From Prosthecomicrobium pneumaticum (lineage in GTDB: Bacteria > Pseudomonadota > Alphaproteobacteria > Rhizobiales > Kaistiaceae), in NCBI RefSeq assembly GCF_014199915.1, contig NZ_JACHOO010000001.1, positions 310,001 through 374,000 of the forward strand: 64,000 nt of DNA. Reading direction: 5' to 3'. The notes below the pieces were generated by a model, which was given only the letters and a program-made list of their open reading frames with translations, was not told the origin of the DNA and made no database searches. Position 1 is the stretch's first letter. The number at the start of each line of letters is the position of its first letter. A program made the position numbers and the translations under genes. This document shows, one piece after another, positions 11,065 through 21,188 of this stretch.

Positions 11065-11673
11065 ATGATCCTGCACACCCTCTTCTTCTACCTCTTCTCG
11101 GTGGTGACGATCGCCTCCGCGCTGATGGTCATCTCCTCGCGGAACCCGGTCCATTCGGTCTTGTTCCTGATCCTCGCCTTCTTCAACGCCGCCGGGCTGT
11201 TCCTGCTGCTCGGCGCCGAGTTTCTCGCGATGATCCTCGTCGTCGTCTATGTCGGCGCGGTGGCCGTGCTGTTCCTGTTCGTCGTGATGATGCTCGACGT
11301 CGACTTCGTCGAGCTGCGGCAGGGCTTCCTGCAGTATCTCCCGGTCGGCGGGCTGATCGGGGTCGTGCTGCTCGCGGAGCTGCTGATCGTGCTCGGCGGC
11401 TGGGCCTTCGCGCCGACGGTCGGGTCGGCACCGGTGGCGCCGATTCCGGCGATCTCCGAGATGACCAACACGGCGGCGATCGGCCAGCTCCTCTACACGC
11501 GCTACATCTTCTTCTTCCAGGCGGCCGGCTTCGTGCTGCTCGTCGCGATGATCGGCGCGATCGTGCTGACGCTGCGGCACAAGCCGGGCGTCAAGCGGCA
11601 GAACATTGCCGCGCAGGTGGCCCGCCGGGCGACCGTCGAGATCCGGCACGTCGAGCCGGGTCAGGGTCTGTGA
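11065..11673 (+). CDS. nuoJ: NADH-quinone oxidoreductase subunit J
   Basis: The 202-residue product is the NuoJ/ND6 membrane subunit. Five hydrophobic helices are visible in the first 170 residues, with the family segment [19 protein letters not shown], which contains the pi-bulge helix of the proton path. The last 35 residues are hydrophilic and basic. It begins 24 bases after nuoI and is followed 16 bases later by nuoK. Confidence 0.96.
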   Translation: MILHTLFFYLFSVVTIASALMVISSRNPVHSVLFLILAFFNAAGLFLLLGAEFLAMILVVVYVGAVAVLFLFVVMMLDVDFVELRQGFLQYLPVGGLIGVVLLAELLIVLGGWAFAPTVGSAPVAPIPAISEMTNTAAIGQLLYTRYIFFFQAAGFVLLVAMIGAIVLTLRHKPGVKRQNIAAQVARRATVEIRHVEPGQGL

Positions 11674-11689
11674 GCGGGGAGGGGGCATC

Positions 11690-11998
11690 ATGACCATCGG
11701 CCTTTCGCACTATCTCGCGGTCGCCGCGATCCTCTTCACGCTCGGCGTGTTCGGCATCTTCCTCAACCGGAAGAACGTCATCATCATCCTGATGTCGGTC
11801 GAGCTGATCCTGCTCGCCGTGAACATCAATTTCGTCGCCTTCTCCTCCTTCCTGGGCGATCTCGTCGGCCAGATCTTCGCGCTTCTGGTGCTGACCGTCG
11901 CCGCGGCGGAGGCCGCGATCGGCCTCGCCATCCTCGTCGTCTTCTTCCGCAACCGCGGCACGATCGCGGTGGAAGAAATCAACATGATGAAGGGCTGA
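11690..11998 (+). CDS. nuoK: NADH-quinone oxidoreductase subunit K
   Basis: The 102-residue product is the NuoK/ND4L subunit with three transmembrane helices (about 4-22, 30-50, 60-84). The conserved membrane glutamates used in proton transfer are visible in [17 protein letters not shown] and [16 protein letters not shown]. The ATG at 11690 has GGGGAGGGGG upstream. Length is exactly as expected. Confidence 0.97.
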   Translation: MTIGLSHYLAVAAILFTLGVFGIFLNRKNVIIILMSVELILLAVNINFVAFSSFLGDLVGQIFALLVLTVAAAEAAIGLAILVVFFRNRGTIAVEEINMMKG

Positions 11999-12004
11999 TT
12001 GCCC

Positions 12005-14122
12005 ATGTATCAGGCGATCGTCTTCCTGCCGCTGATCGGCTCGATCATTGCCGGTCTCGTCGCGCTGTTCGGCAGCCACCGTGCCGCGATGGCGCACGCC
12101 CCGCGCGAGGGGCTGGCGCACGGCCATGGCGACCACGGGCACGGCCATGCGGCGCCGGTCGGCGGCGGTGCCGTCGTGCACGGGACGCATCACGAGCCGG
12201 CGGACAGCCATGACGATCATGGCCATGGTCGTGACGACCACGGCCATCATCACGCCGCGCCGGGCTCGCGTCCGGCGGAGCTCGTGACGACGGGCCTGCT
12301 CCTCGTGTCGGCGGTTCTCTCCTGGGTCGCCTTCCTGACCGTCGGCTTCGGCGGGGCGGAGACGGTGCGCATCCCGGTTCTGCCCTGGATCGCCTCCGGC
12401 ACGCTGTCGGTCGACTGGGCGTTCCGCATCGATACGCTGACGGCGATGATGCTCGTCGTGGTGACCACCGTGTCGTCGCTCGTCCACCTCTACTCGATCG
12501 GCTATATGAGCCACGACGAGCACCGGCCGCGCTTCTTCGCCTATCTGTCCTTCTTCACCTTCGCCATGCTGATGCTGGTGACGTCGGACAACCTCCTGCA
12601 GATGTTCTTCGGCTGGGAGGGCGTCGGCGTCGCCTCCTATCTCCTGATCGGCTTCTGGTTCCAGCGCCCCTCGGCGAACGCCGCCGCGATCAAGGCCTTC
12701 GTCGTCAACCGCGTCGGCGATTTCGGCTTCGTGCTCGGCATCTTCGCGATCTTCGTGATGTTCAACTCGATCGAGTTCGACACGATCTTCGCGAATGTCT
12801 CGGATGTCGCCGGCCAGAAGATGCACTTCCTCTCCTGGGACGTCGATGCGCTGACGGTGATCTGTCTGCTCCTCTTCGTCGGCGCGATGGGCAAGTCGGC
12901 GCAGTTCCTGCTGCACACCTGGCTGCCGGACGCGATGGAGGGCCCGACCCCGGTCTCCGCGCTCATCCACGCCGCGACCATGGTGACGGCGGGCGTGTTC
13001 ATGGTGGCGCGGATGTCGCCGCTCTTCGAGATGTCGCCGACCGCGCTCACCGTGGTGACGCTGATCGGCGCGACGACGGCCTTCTTCGCGGCGACGGTCG
13101 GCCTCGTCCAGAACGACATCAAGCGGGTGATCGCGTATTCGACCTGCTCGCAGCTCGGCTACATGTTCGTCGGCCTCGGCGTCGGCGCCTATTCGGCGGG
13201 CGTGTTCCACCTCTTCACGCACGCCTTCTTCAAGGCGCTGCTCTTCCTCGGCGCCGGCTCGGTGATCCATGCCGTGTCGGGCGAGCAGGACATGCGCAAG
13301 ATGGGCGGGCTCAGGAAGCACATTCCGATCACCTATTGGACGATGGCGATCGGCACGCTGGCGCTGACCGGGTTCCCGTTCACGGCCGGCTATTTCTCGA
13401 AGGACGCGATCATCGAGAGCGCGTTCGCGAGCCACAATCCGGTCGCGCCCTATGCCTTCCTGATGACGGTCGTCGCGGCGCTCTTCACCTCCTTCTATTC
13501 GTGGCGCCTCGTCTTCCTGACCTTCCACGGCAAGCCGCGCGCCTCGGCCGAGGTGATGAGCCATGTGCACGAATCGCCGCTCGTCATGACCATCCCGCTC
13601 TTCGTGCTCGCGGTTGGCGCGGTCTTCGCCGGCATGGTGTTCTCGGGTGCCTTCATCGGCGAGGGCTATGACGCGTTCTGGCGCGGCGCCCTCTTCACCG
13701 GGGCCGAGAACCACATCCTGCACGAGCGCCACGAGGTCCCCTTCTGGGTCGTGTGGTCGCCCTTCGTGATGATGGCGCTCGGCTTCGTCGTCGCCTTCCT
13801 CTTCTACATCGTCTCGCCCGACACGCCGCGGCGCCTCGCGGCGCAGCACGAGCCGCTCTACCGGTTCCTGCTCAACAAGTGGTATTTCGACGAGATCTAC
13901 GACTTCCTGTTCGTCCGCCCGGCGAAGTGGCTCGGCCGCTTCCTGTGGAAGAAGGGCGACGGCTGGCTGATCGACGGCTTCGGTCCGGACGGCATCTCGG
14001 CGCGCGTCGTCGACGTGACGCGCGGCGTGGTCCGGCTGCAGACCGGCTATCTCTACCACTACGCCTTCGCCATGCTGATCGGCATCGCCGTGCTGATCAC
14101 CTGGTTCATGTTCGCGCGCTGA
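12005..14122 (+). CDS. nuoL: NADH-quinone oxidoreductase subunit L with a His-rich insert
   Basis: The 705-residue product is the distal antiporter-like NuoL/ND5 subunit. The conserved core is visible ([51 protein letters not shown]), followed by the long C-terminal lateral helix region. Between the first helix (about 2-23) and the next (about 92-112) lies an insert with 17 histidines among residues 25-83, in HG/HD repeats (12095-12253). I start at ATG 12005; a TTG at 11999 is possible. Complex I loops at this place are usually shorter and not His-rich. The insert could bind metal or be neutral low-complexity sequence. Confidence 0.96.
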   Translation: MYQAIVFLPLIGSIIAGLVALFGSHRAAMAHAPREGLAHGHGDHGHGHAAPVGGGAVVHGTHHEPADSHDDHGHGRDDHGHHHAAPGSRPAELVTTGLLLVSAVLSWVAFLTVGFGGAETVRIPVLPWIASGTLSVDWAFRIDTLTAMMLVVVTTVSSLVHLYSIGYMSHDEHRPRFFAYLSFFTFAMLMLVTSDNLLQMFFGWEGVGVASYLLIGFWFQRPSANAAAIKAFVVNRVGDFGFVLGIFAIFVMFNSIEFDTIFANVSDVAGQKMHFLSWDVDALTVICLLLFVGAMGKSAQFLLHTWLPDAMEGPTPVSALIHAATMVTAGVFMVARMSPLFEMSPTALTVVTLIGATTAFFAATVGLVQNDIKRVIAYSTCSQLGYMFVGLGVGAYSAGVFHLFTHAFFKALLFLGAGSVIHAVSGEQDMRKMGGLRKHIPITYWTMAIGTLALTGFPFTAGYFSKDAIIESAFASHNPVAPYAFLMTVVAALFTSFYSWRLVFLTFHGKPRASAEVMSHVHESPLVMTIPLFVLAVGAVFAGMVFSGAFIGEGYDAFWRGALFTGAENHILHERHEVPFWVVWSPFVMMALGFVVAFLFYIVSPDTPRRLAAQHEPLYRFLLNKWYFDEIYDFLFVRPAKWLGRFLWKKGDGWLIDGFGPDGISARVVDVTRGVVRLQTGYLYHYAFAMLIGIAVLITWFMFAR

Positions 14123-14133
14123 GGCCCCCCGCG

Positions 14134-15642
14134 ATGACCGATTGGCCCATCCTCTCGACCGTCACCTTCCTGCCGGCGGTCGGCGCGCTCCTCCTGCTCC
14201 TGATCCGGGGCGAGGGGCCCGCGGCGCGTCGCAACGTCTACTGGGTGTCGCTGTGGACGACCCTCATCACCTTCGTCCTGTCGCTCGGGATCTGGTGGGA
14301 CTTCGACTATTCGGCGGCGGGCTTCCAGTTCGTCGAGAAGCGGGAGTGGTTCGGCGGCATCTCCTATGCGATGGGCGTCGACGGCATCTCGATGCTGTTC
14401 GTCATCCTCACCACGTTCCTGATGCCGTTCTGCATCGTCGCGTCGAAGTGGTCGATCGAGAAGCGCTTCCGCGAATATATGATCGCCTTCCTTGTGCTCG
14501 AGACGCTGATGATCGGCGTCTTCTGCGCGCTCGATCTCGTCGTCTTCTACGTCTTCTTCGAAGGCGGCCTGATCCCGATGTTCCTGATCATCGGCGTGTG
14601 GGGCGGCCCGCGGCGGGTCTATGCGAGCTTCAAGTTCTTCCTCTACACGCTCGCGGGTTCGGTCCTGATGATGCTCGCCATCATGGCGATGTATTATGAG
14701 GCCGGCACGACCGACATCGCGCTGCTGCTCGACCACAGCTTCCCGGCCGGCATGCAGACCTGGCTGTGGATCGCCTTCTTCGCGTCCTTCGCGGTCAAGA
14801 TGCCGATGTGGCCCGTGCACACCTGGCTGCCGGACGCGCATGTCGAGGCACCCACCGCGGGGTCTGTCATCCTGGCGGGCATTCTCCTGAAGATGGGCGG
14901 CTACGGCTTCCTGCGCTTCTCCCTGCCGATGTTCCCGCTCGCCTCGGCCGATTTCGCGCCCTTCGTCTTCACCCTGTCGGTGGTGGCGATCATCTACACC
15001 TCGCTCGTCGCGCTGATGCAGACGGACATCAAGAAGCTGATCGCCTATTCGTCGGTCGCCCATATGGGCTTCGTGACCATGGGCATCTTCACGATGAACC
15101 CGCAGGGCATCCAGGGCGCGCTGTTCCAGATGCTGTCGCACGGCATCGTCTCGGGCGCGCTCTTCCTCTGCGTCGGCGTCATCTACGACCGCATGCACAC
15201 CCGCGAGATCTCGGCCTATGGCGGCCTCGTCAACCGTATGCCTGCCTATGCCGTGGCCTTCCTCGTCTTCACCATGGCGAATGTCGGCCTGCCGGGCACG
15301 AGCGGCTTCGTCGGCGAGTTCCTCACCATGCTCGGCGCCTTCCGCGCCAACACCTGGGTCGCCTTCTTCGCGGCGACGGGCGTCATCCTCTCGGCGGCCT
15401 ACGCGCTCTGGCTCTATCGCCGGGTCGTGTTCGGCGCGCTCGAAAAGCCGAGCCTGAAGGGCATGTTCGACCTCTCGGTGCGCGAGAAGGCGATCATGAT
15501 CCCGCTCGTCCTGCTCACCATCCTGTTCGGCGTCTATCCGATGCCGGTCTTCGACGTCACCGCCGTGTCGGTCGACAATCTCATTGCGAACTACCAGGCG
15601 GCCCTGTCGGCCGCGGGTCGGTTGGCGCTCCTCGCGCCCTGA
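14134..15642 (+). CDS. nuoM: NADH-quinone oxidoreductase subunit M
   Basis: The 502-residue product is the NuoM/ND4 antiporter-like proton-pumping subunit with about 14 helices. The conserved glutamate segment [17 protein letters not shown], the [20 protein letters not shown] block and [14 protein letters not shown] are present. The ATG at 14134 follows nuoL by 11 bases. No anomaly is seen. Confidence 0.97.
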   Translation: MTDWPILSTVTFLPAVGALLLLLIRGEGPAARRNVYWVSLWTTLITFVLSLGIWWDFDYSAAGFQFVEKREWFGGISYAMGVDGISMLFVILTTFLMPFCIVASKWSIEKRFREYMIAFLVLETLMIGVFCALDLVVFYVFFEGGLIPMFLIIGVWGGPRRVYASFKFFLYTLAGSVLMMLAIMAMYYEAGTTDIALLLDHSFPAGMQTWLWIAFFASFAVKMPMWPVHTWLPDAHVEAPTAGSVILAGILLKMGGYGFLRFSLPMFPLASADFAPFVFTLSVVAIIYTSLVALMQTDIKKLIAYSSVAHMGFVTMGIFTMNPQGIQGALFQMLSHGIVSGALFLCVGVIYDRMHTREISAYGGLVNRMPAYAVAFLVFTMANVGLPGTSGFVGEFLTMLGAFRANTWVAFFAATGVILSAAYALWLYRRVVFGALEKPSLKGMFDLSVREKAIMIPLVLLTILFGVYPMPVFDVTAVSVDNLIANYQAALSAAGRLALLAP

Positions 15643-15665
15643 TCCTCCGGGGGAAGAACCGCGTC

Positions 15666-17099
15666 ATGATGGACATCACGAGCCTTTCGGGTCTCGCCTC
15701 GTTCCAGCCGGAACTGGTGCTGGCGATCGGCGCGCTCGCCGTGCTGATGATCGGCGTCTTCGTCGGCGAGCGCTCGACCGGCCTCGTCACCGTGCTCTCG
15801 GTGCTGCTGATCGCCGGCGCCGGCCTCGCGCTCTACAACGCGCCGGACGGCGCGGCCTTCCAGGGCGCCTTCGTGCTCGACGCCTTCGCCCGCTTCATGA
15901 AGACGGTCGCCCTCATCGCCGCGGCGGCGGCGGTCGTCGTCTCCTATCGCTTCGCCAAGGACGAGAAGTTCGACCGCTTCGAATACCCCGTGCTGATCGT
16001 CCTTTCGACGCTCGGCATGATGGTGATGATCTCGGCGACCGACGTGATCTCGCTCTATCTCGGTCTCGAGCTGCAGTCGCTCGCGGCCTATGTCATCGCC
16101 TCGATCAACCGCGATTCCGGCCGGTCGACCGAAGCGGGCCTGAAATATTTCGTGCTCGGCGCTCTGTCGTCCGGCATGCTCCTCTACGGCGCCTCGCTCA
16201 TCTATGGCTTCACCGGCCATACGAGCTTCGACGGCATCGCCGCCGCGCTCTCCTCGGGCGTCTCGGTCGGCGCGGTGTTCGGTATCGTGTTCTTCCTCGC
16301 CGGCATGGCGTTCAAGATTTCGGCCGTGCCCTTCCACATGTGGACGCCGGACGTCTATGAGGGCGCGCCGACGCCCGTCACCGCCTTCTTCGCCTCGGCG
16401 CCCAAGGTGGCGGCGATGGCGATGTTCGTCCGCGCCACCGTCGACGCCTTCGGCCCGGCGCTCGGCGACTGGCGGCAGGTGGTCACCTTCGTGGCGCTCG
16501 CCTCGATGCTGCTCGGTGCCTTCGCCGCGATCGGCCAGCGCAACATCAAGCGCCTGATGGCCTATTCCTCGATCGGCCATGTCGGCTATGCGCTCGTCGG
16601 CCTCGCCGCCGGCGATCAGGCGGGTGTCCAGGGGGTCGCCGTCTATATGGCGATCTATGTCGCGATGACGCTCGGCGCCTTCGCGGTCATTCTTTCGATG
16701 CGGCGGGCCGACGGCGCGGTCGAGGACATCTCCGAGCTCGCGGGCCTGTCGCGCACGCATCCGGTGATGGCCTTCATCCTCGCGATGATCCTGTTCTCGC
16801 TCGCCGGCATCCCGCCGCTCGCCGGCTTCTTCGCGAAGTGGTACGTCTTCCTCGCGGCGATCCAGGCCGGGCTCTATCCGCTCGCGGTGATCGGCGTGCT
16901 GACGAGCGTGGTCGGCGCGTTCTATTACATCCGCATCATCAAGCTGATGTATTTCGACGAGCCGGCGCCGGCCTTCCGGCCGGTTCCGGGGGAGTTGCGC
17001 CTCGTGCTCGGCCTGTCGGGCGCCTTCGTCATCCTCTTCGTGCTGGTGGCGGGGCCGCTCGGCAATGCCGCCGATGCAGCGGCGCGATCGCTCTTCTGA
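15666..17099 (+). CDS. nuoN: NADH-quinone oxidoreductase subunit N
   Basis: The 477-residue product is the NuoN/ND2 antiporter-like subunit, the last complex I gene of the operon. Visible blocks include [38 protein letters not shown] and [17 protein letters not shown]. The ATG at 15666 follows CCGGGGGAAG; a second ATG lies three bases on. The end meets birA with no gap, so birA probably shares the transcript. Confidence 0.97.
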   Translation: MMDITSLSGLASFQPELVLAIGALAVLMIGVFVGERSTGLVTVLSVLLIAGAGLALYNAPDGAAFQGAFVLDAFARFMKTVALIAAAAAVVVSYRFAKDEKFDRFEYPVLIVLSTLGMMVMISATDVISLYLGLELQSLAAYVIASINRDSGRSTEAGLKYFVLGALSSGMLLYGASLIYGFTGHTSFDGIAAALSSGVSVGAVFGIVFFLAGMAFKISAVPFHMWTPDVYEGAPTPVTAFFASAPKVAAMAMFVRATVDAFGPALGDWRQVVTFVALASMLLGAFAAIGQRNIKRLMAYSSIGHVGYALVGLAAGDQAGVQGVAVYMAIYVAMTLGAFAVILSMRRADGAVEDISELAGLSRTHPVMAFILAMILFSLAGIPPLAGFFAKWYVFLAAIQAGLYPLAVIGVLTSVVGAFYYIRIIKLMYFDEPAPAFRPVPGELRLVLGLSGAFVILFVLVAGPLGNAADAAARSLF

Positions 17100-17100
17100 G

Positions 17101-17934
17101 TTGGCCGATTTCGCGCTCGGTCCCGCAGCGACCGCGGCCGGCTATCGGCTGATCGCCTATCCGACCGTCGGCTCGACCAATGCCGAGGCGCTCCAGCGGG
17201 CGCGCGAGGGCGATCCCGGCCGGCTCTGGCTCGCCTCCGATCACCAGACCGGCGGGCGCGGCCGGCGCGGCTCGTCCTGGCAGACGCCGCGCGGCAATCT
17301 CGCGGCGAGCGTGCTGACCGTCCTGCCGGCGCAGAGCCCCCGCGCCGCCACCCTCGGCTTCGTCGCCGGCCTCGCGCTCGACGAGGCGCTGCGCAAGGCG
17401 GCGCCGCAGATCGGTTTCGTCACCGCGCTCGACGGGGCAGGGGGCTGGGGCGGCGCGGTCAGCGACCGCGTCCGGCTCAAATGGCCGAACGACGTGCTGA
17501 TCGACAAGGCGAAGCTCGCCGGCATCCTGCTCGAGGCCGAGCCGCTGCCGGACGGCCGCTTCGCCGTGGTGGTCGGCATCGGCGTCAATGTGCAGCATGC
17601 ACCCACCGGCCTGCCCTATCCGGCCACCGCCCTTGCGGCGGAGGGCGCAACGGTCGATGCTGCCTCACTTTTCATCGCGTTGACTGAGTCGTGGGCCGGC
17701 ATAGAACGGGTCTGGGACGGCGGGCGCGGTTTCCCGGCTCTCCGCCGGCTCTGGCTCGAACGCGCCGCCGGTCTCGGCGAAGCGGTCGCGGTGCGGATCG
17801 GCGAGGAGGTGTTCCGGGGTGTGTTCGAGACCATCGACGAGGAGGGGCACCTCGTCATTCGGTCCGGTGAAGGCAAGATGCGGACGATCGCCGCCGGCGA
17901 GGTCCATTTCGGAACGGTGGCGACTGCGCGGTGA
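17101..17934 (+). CDS. birA: Biotin--[acetyl-CoA-carboxylase] ligase
   Basis: BirA activates biotin as biotinyl-AMP and attaches it to the biotin carboxyl carrier protein. The motifs GSTNAEAL, GGRGRRGSSWQ and LKWPNDVLI and the C-terminal SH3-like domain are visible. There is no N-terminal helix-turn-helix, so it is the single-function ligase and not a repressor. The start is ambiguous. A TTG at 17101 best matches where family proteins begin and clears the nuoN stop; ATG codons at 17065 and 17074 would overlap nuoN. The stop overlaps the RNase J start (TGATG). It commonly follows nuoN in Rhizobiales. Confidence 0.93.
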   Translation: MADFALGPAATAAGYRLIAYPTVGSTNAEALQRAREGDPGRLWLASDHQTGGRGRRGSSWQTPRGNLAASVLTVLPAQSPRAATLGFVAGLALDEALRKAAPQIGFVTALDGAGGWGGAVSDRVRLKWPNDVLIDKAKLAGILLEAEPLPDGRFAVVVGIGVNVQHAPTGLPYPATALAAEGATVDAASLFIALTESWAGIERVWDGGRGFPALRRLWLERAAGLGEAVAVRIGEEVFRGVFETIDEEGHLVIRSGEGKMRTIAAGEVHFGTVATAR

Positions 17935-19616
17935 TGGTGGCAAGAGGTGACGGACTGAAGCGGGAACTCGTCTTCCTGCCGCTCGGCGGCGTCGGCGAGA
18001 TCGGCATGAATCTGGGCCTTTATGGCCTCGGATCGCCTTACTCGAAACGGTGGCTCGCGGTCGATTTCGGGGTCGGATTCGCCGGTCCGGACCTGCCCGG
18101 CGTCGACATCATCTTCCCCGACACCCGCTTCGTCGAGGAAGAGCGGAGCGCCCTCGAGGCGATCATCATCACGCACGCGCACGAGGATCATTTCGGCGCG
18201 CTGCTCGATCTCTGGCCGCGCCTGCGCGTGCCCGTCTACATGACGCCGTTCGCCGCCGGCCTGCTCGCCGCCAAGCGCGCCTCGGAGCCCGGTGCTCCCG
18301 ATATCCCGGTGCGGATCGTCCATCCGGGCGAGCGGGTGCGGCTCGGACCGTTCGAGGTCGAGTTCGTCAACGTCGCGCATTCGATCCCCGAGCCGCTCGC
18401 GCTCGTCCTTCGTACCGAACTCGGCACGGTCGTCCACACCGGCGACTGGAAGCTCGATCCGCATCCGCAGATCGGCCTGCCGACCGACGGTCGGCGTCTC
18501 GCCGCAGTCGGCGACGAGGGCGTGCTGGCGCTCGTCTGCGATTCGACCAATGCGACGCGCGAAGGCTGGAGCCCGAGCGAGGCCGATGTCGCGGCCGAGC
18601 TCGAGGTGCTGATCCGCGAGGCGTCCGGCCGGGTCGCCTTCACCGCCTTCGCCTCCAATGTCGCGCGGCTGCGCTCGATCGCGCTCGCGGCCGCGAAGGC
18701 CGACCGTCAGGTCGTGCTGGTCGGACGGGCGCTGCGCCGGGCCGTCGACGTCGCCGGCGAGCTCGGCTATCTCGAAGGCCTGCCGCCCTTCCTCGACGAG
18801 GAGGCCTACGCCCATCTGCCGCGGGCGAAGACGGTCGCCATCCTCACCGGCAGCCAGGGTGAGTCGCGCGCCGCGCTCGCCCGCATCGCCGAGGACGACC
18901 ACAAGTCGATCGCGCTGTCGCCCGGCGACACGGTCGTGTTCTCCTCCCGGGCGATTCCCGGCAATGAGCGGGCGATCAACGACATCATCAACGCGCTGGC
19001 GACGCAGGGCGTAAGGGTGATCACCGACCGCGACCGCCTCGTCCACGTCTCCGGCCATCCGCGCCGTGACGAACTCGCCGAGATGTATGGCTGGGTGCGG
19101 CCGGAGATCGCCGTTCCGGTTCATGGCGAGGCGGCGCATCTCGCCGCGCACGCCGCTTTCGCCCGCGAGATGGGGGTGCGCCAGATCGTCGAGGCGCGGA
19201 ACGGCGCGGTGATCCTGCTCGCCCCCGGCCCGGCGGAAGTGATCGACCACGTGCCGACCGGACGGCTCTACAAGGACGGCATGGTGATCGCCGATCTCGA
19301 GGGCATCGGCGTGCCGGAGCGGCGCAAGCTCGCCTTTGCCGGCCATGCCGTCGTCTCGCTGGTGATCGACCAGAAGGGCAGTCTCGTCGCCGATCCCGAC
19401 CTCGCGCTCGTCGGCCTCCCGATCGCCGGCGTCGCGGGGCATCCGCTCGAGGAGGCGGCAATGTCCGCCGTGCTCGGCACGATCGAGAGCATTCCGCGGG
19501 CGCGGCGGCGCGATCCGGAACTGGTGCGCGAGGCGGTGCGGCGCGCCGTGCGGGCGGCGGTCCGCGAGCACTGGGGCAAGAAGCCGCTTTGCACGGTGTT
19601 CGTCGCGGTCGTATAG
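17934..19616 (+). CDS. rnj: Ribonuclease J
   Basis: The 560-residue product is a metallo-beta-lactamase/beta-CASP ribonuclease with 5'-3' exonuclease and endonuclease activity in RNA maturation and decay. The zinc motif THAHEDH is at residues 80-86; later blocks include GDWKLD, CDSTNA, the beta-CASP segment TGSQGESRAALARIA and the C-terminal VSGHPRRDELAEMY. The start ATG at 17934 shares one base with the birA stop. Length and layout match alphaproteobacterial RNase J. Confidence 0.95.
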   Translation: MVARGDGLKRELVFLPLGGVGEIGMNLGLYGLGSPYSKRWLAVDFGVGFAGPDLPGVDIIFPDTRFVEEERSALEAIIITHAHEDHFGALLDLWPRLRVPVYMTPFAAGLLAAKRASEPGAPDIPVRIVHPGERVRLGPFEVEFVNVAHSIPEPLALVLRTELGTVVHTGDWKLDPHPQIGLPTDGRRLAAVGDEGVLALVCDSTNATREGWSPSEADVAAELEVLIREASGRVAFTAFASNVARLRSIALAAAKADRQVVLVGRALRRAVDVAGELGYLEGLPPFLDEEAYAHLPRAKTVAILTGSQGESRAALARIAEDDHKSIALSPGDTVVFSSRAIPGNERAINDIINALATQGVRVITDRDRLVHVSGHPRRDELAEMYGWVRPEIAVPVHGEAAHLAAHAAFAREMGVRQIVEARNGAVILLAPGPAEVIDHVPTGRLYKDGMVIADLEGIGVPERRKLAFAGHAVVSLVIDQKGSLVADPDLALVGLPIAGVAGHPLEEAAMSAVLGTIESIPRARRRDPELVREAVRRAVRAAVREHWGKKPLCTVFVAVV

Positions 19617-19657
19617 GCGCTGTCGCGAGGGCTTTTCGCCGGCGACGGAGCAGTGTT

Positions 19658-20065
19658 TTGATCGGACGGCTCAATCATGTCGCGATCGCCGTGCCGGATC
19701 TCGGTGCGGCGGCCGAGCGCTACCGTAGCGCCTTCGGAGCGACCGTGACCGGACCCGACGCGCTGCCCGAACACGGCGTCACGGTGATGTTCATCGAGCT
19801 GCCGAACACCAAGATCGAGCTGCTCGCGCCGCTCGGCGCCGATTCGCCGATCGCAGCCTTCCTGGCGCGCAATCCGGCCGGCGGGATGCACCATGTCTGC
19901 TACGAGGTGGACGACATCCTTGCCGCACGGGACCGGCTGCTCGCCACGGGCGCGCGGGTGCTCGGCACGGGTGAGCCGAAGACCGGCGCCCACGGCCGGC
20001 CGGTGCTCTTCCTGCACCCCAAGGATTTCGACGGCACGCTGATCGAGCTGGAGGAAGTGGCATGA
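19658..20065 (+). CDS. mce: Methylmalonyl-CoA epimerase
   Basis: The 135-residue product is a vicinal-oxygen-chelate (glyoxalase-fold) protein that interconverts (2R)- and (2S)-methylmalonyl-CoA in propionate metabolism. Visible features are LNHVAIAVPDL with metal ligand H7, GMHHVCYEVDDI and the C-terminal LIELEEV. The start is a TTG at 19658 with GGAG seven bases upstream (19647-19650); no in-frame ATG gives the right length. The stop overlaps the next start by four bases (ATGA). Confidence 0.94.
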   Translation: MIGRLNHVAIAVPDLGAAAERYRSAFGATVTGPDALPEHGVTVMFIELPNTKIELLAPLGADSPIAAFLARNPAGGMHHVCYEVDDILAARDRLLATGARVLGTGEPKTGAHGRPVLFLHPKDFDGTLIELEEVA

Positions 20066-20322
20066 GCTGGTACAGCCTCGTCGCGATCTACTTCGTCATC
20101 TGGTGGACCATCCTCTTCGCGGTGCTGCCCTTCGGCATCAGGACGCAGGAAGAGGTCGGCGAGGTGACGCTCGGCACCACGGCGAGCGCGCCCGCGCAGC
20201 CCATGCTGGTGCGCAAGGCGATCATCACATCGATCGTCGCGGCGATCCTCGTCTTCGGCTTCTGGTATCTCTATGCCCGGCTCGGCTGGACCGCCGAGGC
20301 GCTCGGAAACCTCTTTCAGTGA
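20062..20322 (+). CDS. DUF1467 family membrane protein
   Basis: The 86-residue product has two transmembrane helices (about 5-24 and 52-71) separated by a polar loop containing LPFGIRTQEE, which I recognise as the signature of DUF1467. These proteins are found next to mce and proS across Rhizobiales and have no assigned function. The start overlaps mce by four bases, so the two are translationally coupled. Confidence 0.92.
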   Translation: MSWYSLVAIYFVIWWTILFAVLPFGIRTQEEVGEVTLGTTASAPAQPMLVRKAIITSIVAAILVFGFWYLYARLGWTAEALGNLFQ

Positions 20323-20363
20323 CGGGGTTGCCCGGACGGCACGGCTTCGATACGATTCGGGCC

Positions 20364-20768
20364 ATGGGAAACGCCCCCCGCGCCCTCGCGCTCGCCGCCA
20401 TCCTTTCAGGACTCGCCAGCGCGCCATCGGCAGCGGCCATGGATCGGGCGCTGCGCGAATCGCTGAGCACGCTCGATCCCGAGACGCGCTTCGTCCAGGT
20501 CTGCGACCTCGCCGCGATGGACAGTCTCGCCAAGGACAAGAGCCATTTCCGGCCCGAGCACGCCATGGTCGATTATCTCGGTCGGCCGAATCAGAAGGGC
20601 GACACGCTCGAGGGCAAGGGCGCCGTGTTCCGCAGCCGCGGCGACTGGTACCGCTTCACCTTCACCTGCACGACCTCGGATGACCATTACGAGGTCACCT
20701 CGTTCCGCTACAAGGTCGGCGACAAGATCCCGCGCGAGGAGTGGGACGAGCTGAACCTCTTCCCCTGA
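20364..20768 (+). CDS. DUF930 family secreted protein
   Basis: The 134-residue product has a signal peptide (MGNAPRALALAAILSGLASA, cleavage near residue 25) and a mature part with RALRESLSTLDPETRFVQVC, then AMVDYLGRP and FRSRGDWYRFTFTC. This pattern, with its two conserved cysteines, matches DUF930, a periplasmic family of unknown function in Rhizobiales. The ATG at 20364 lies 41 bases after the DUF1467 gene. No obvious terminator follows on the plus strand. Confidence 0.88.
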   Translation: MGNAPRALALAAILSGLASAPSAAAMDRALRESLSTLDPETRFVQVCDLAAMDSLAKDKSHFRPEHAMVDYLGRPNQKGDTLEGKGAVFRSRGDWYRFTFTCTTSDDHYEVTSFRYKVGDKIPREEWDELNLFP

Positions 20769-20944
20769 TCCTGTCTTTGATGCCGGGCGAGGGTTGCGGG
20801 GCTGCGGCGAGGCCGTCCGCTGATACATCCGCCCGGTGATCGGAGAAAAGGTCGGAAAGGCCGCTCGTTCGTGGCGTCTTCCGCCCTCATCGGCCGGTCG
20901 GGACGGCGCTGGCGCGCCACGCGAAGAACCCGACGCCCCGGTCC

Positions 20945-20981
20945 ACAAAAGAAAAAAGCAAGGCCCTTTCGAGCCTTGCTT
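20945..20981 (-). terminator. Strong intrinsic terminator, minus strand
   Basis: On the minus strand a perfect 9-bp stem (AAGCAAGGC / GCCTTGCTT, 8-nt loop) is followed at once by TTTTTTCTTTT. This is the clearest Rho-independent terminator in the window. It faces away from proS and ends no protein gene: no believable minus-strand coding frame lies just to its right, which implies a short non-coding transcript. Confidence 0.8.
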
Positions 20982-21153
20982 CCCCAGTTCCGCGTCCTAC
21001 CCCTCGTAACCTCACCCGTCAGCCGATCCTCAGATCGGTTCTTGCCGGGCCTGGCGGCAGCAGCCTTTACGGCGCGCCAGAGGGGCCTTCCTCCCAAGAC
21101 TTAGACCGCGATGCCTTCCGGGCGGTGGTCTTGTTGCCCGCGCCCTTGTTATG
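20951..21153 (-). ncRNA. Candidate structured small RNA of unknown family
   Basis: A minus-strand transcript of about 200 nt is implied by a terminator at its 3' end and a promoter-like pair at its 5' end. Several local hairpins can be drawn by eye: AGACC/GGUCU enclosing GCC/GGC, CUGGCG/CGCCAG enclosing GCC-GUAAA-GGC, and CCGAUC-UGAG-GAUCGG, then the terminator. It does not show the conserved features of tmRNA, RNase P RNA or SRP RNA that I know. The size would suit 6S RNA, but I cannot show the single long hairpin with central bubble. Boundaries are approximate. Confidence 0.45.
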
Positions 21154-21159
21154 TCGAGG

Positions 21160-21188
21160 AGGTTATCCAATGGCCGAACGCTTGTCAT
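21160..21188 (-). promoter_or_regulatory. Candidate minus-strand promoter of the small RNA
   Basis: On the minus strand ATGACA (21183-21188) is followed after 17 bases by TAACCT (21160-21165). Both are reasonable matches to sigma-70 -35 and -10 boxes, and transcription would start near 21153. The strong downstream terminator supports a transcript here. The elements also overlap the ribosome site of the opposing small ORF, so they could be chance matches. Confidence 0.4.

Noticed and set aside
20951-21153. Assignment of the minus-strand RNA to 6S RNA
   Set aside because: Length is compatible, but I could not draw a single long rod with a central bubble, and no zapA or formyl-THF cyclo-ligase gene is near. 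Left as unknown family.
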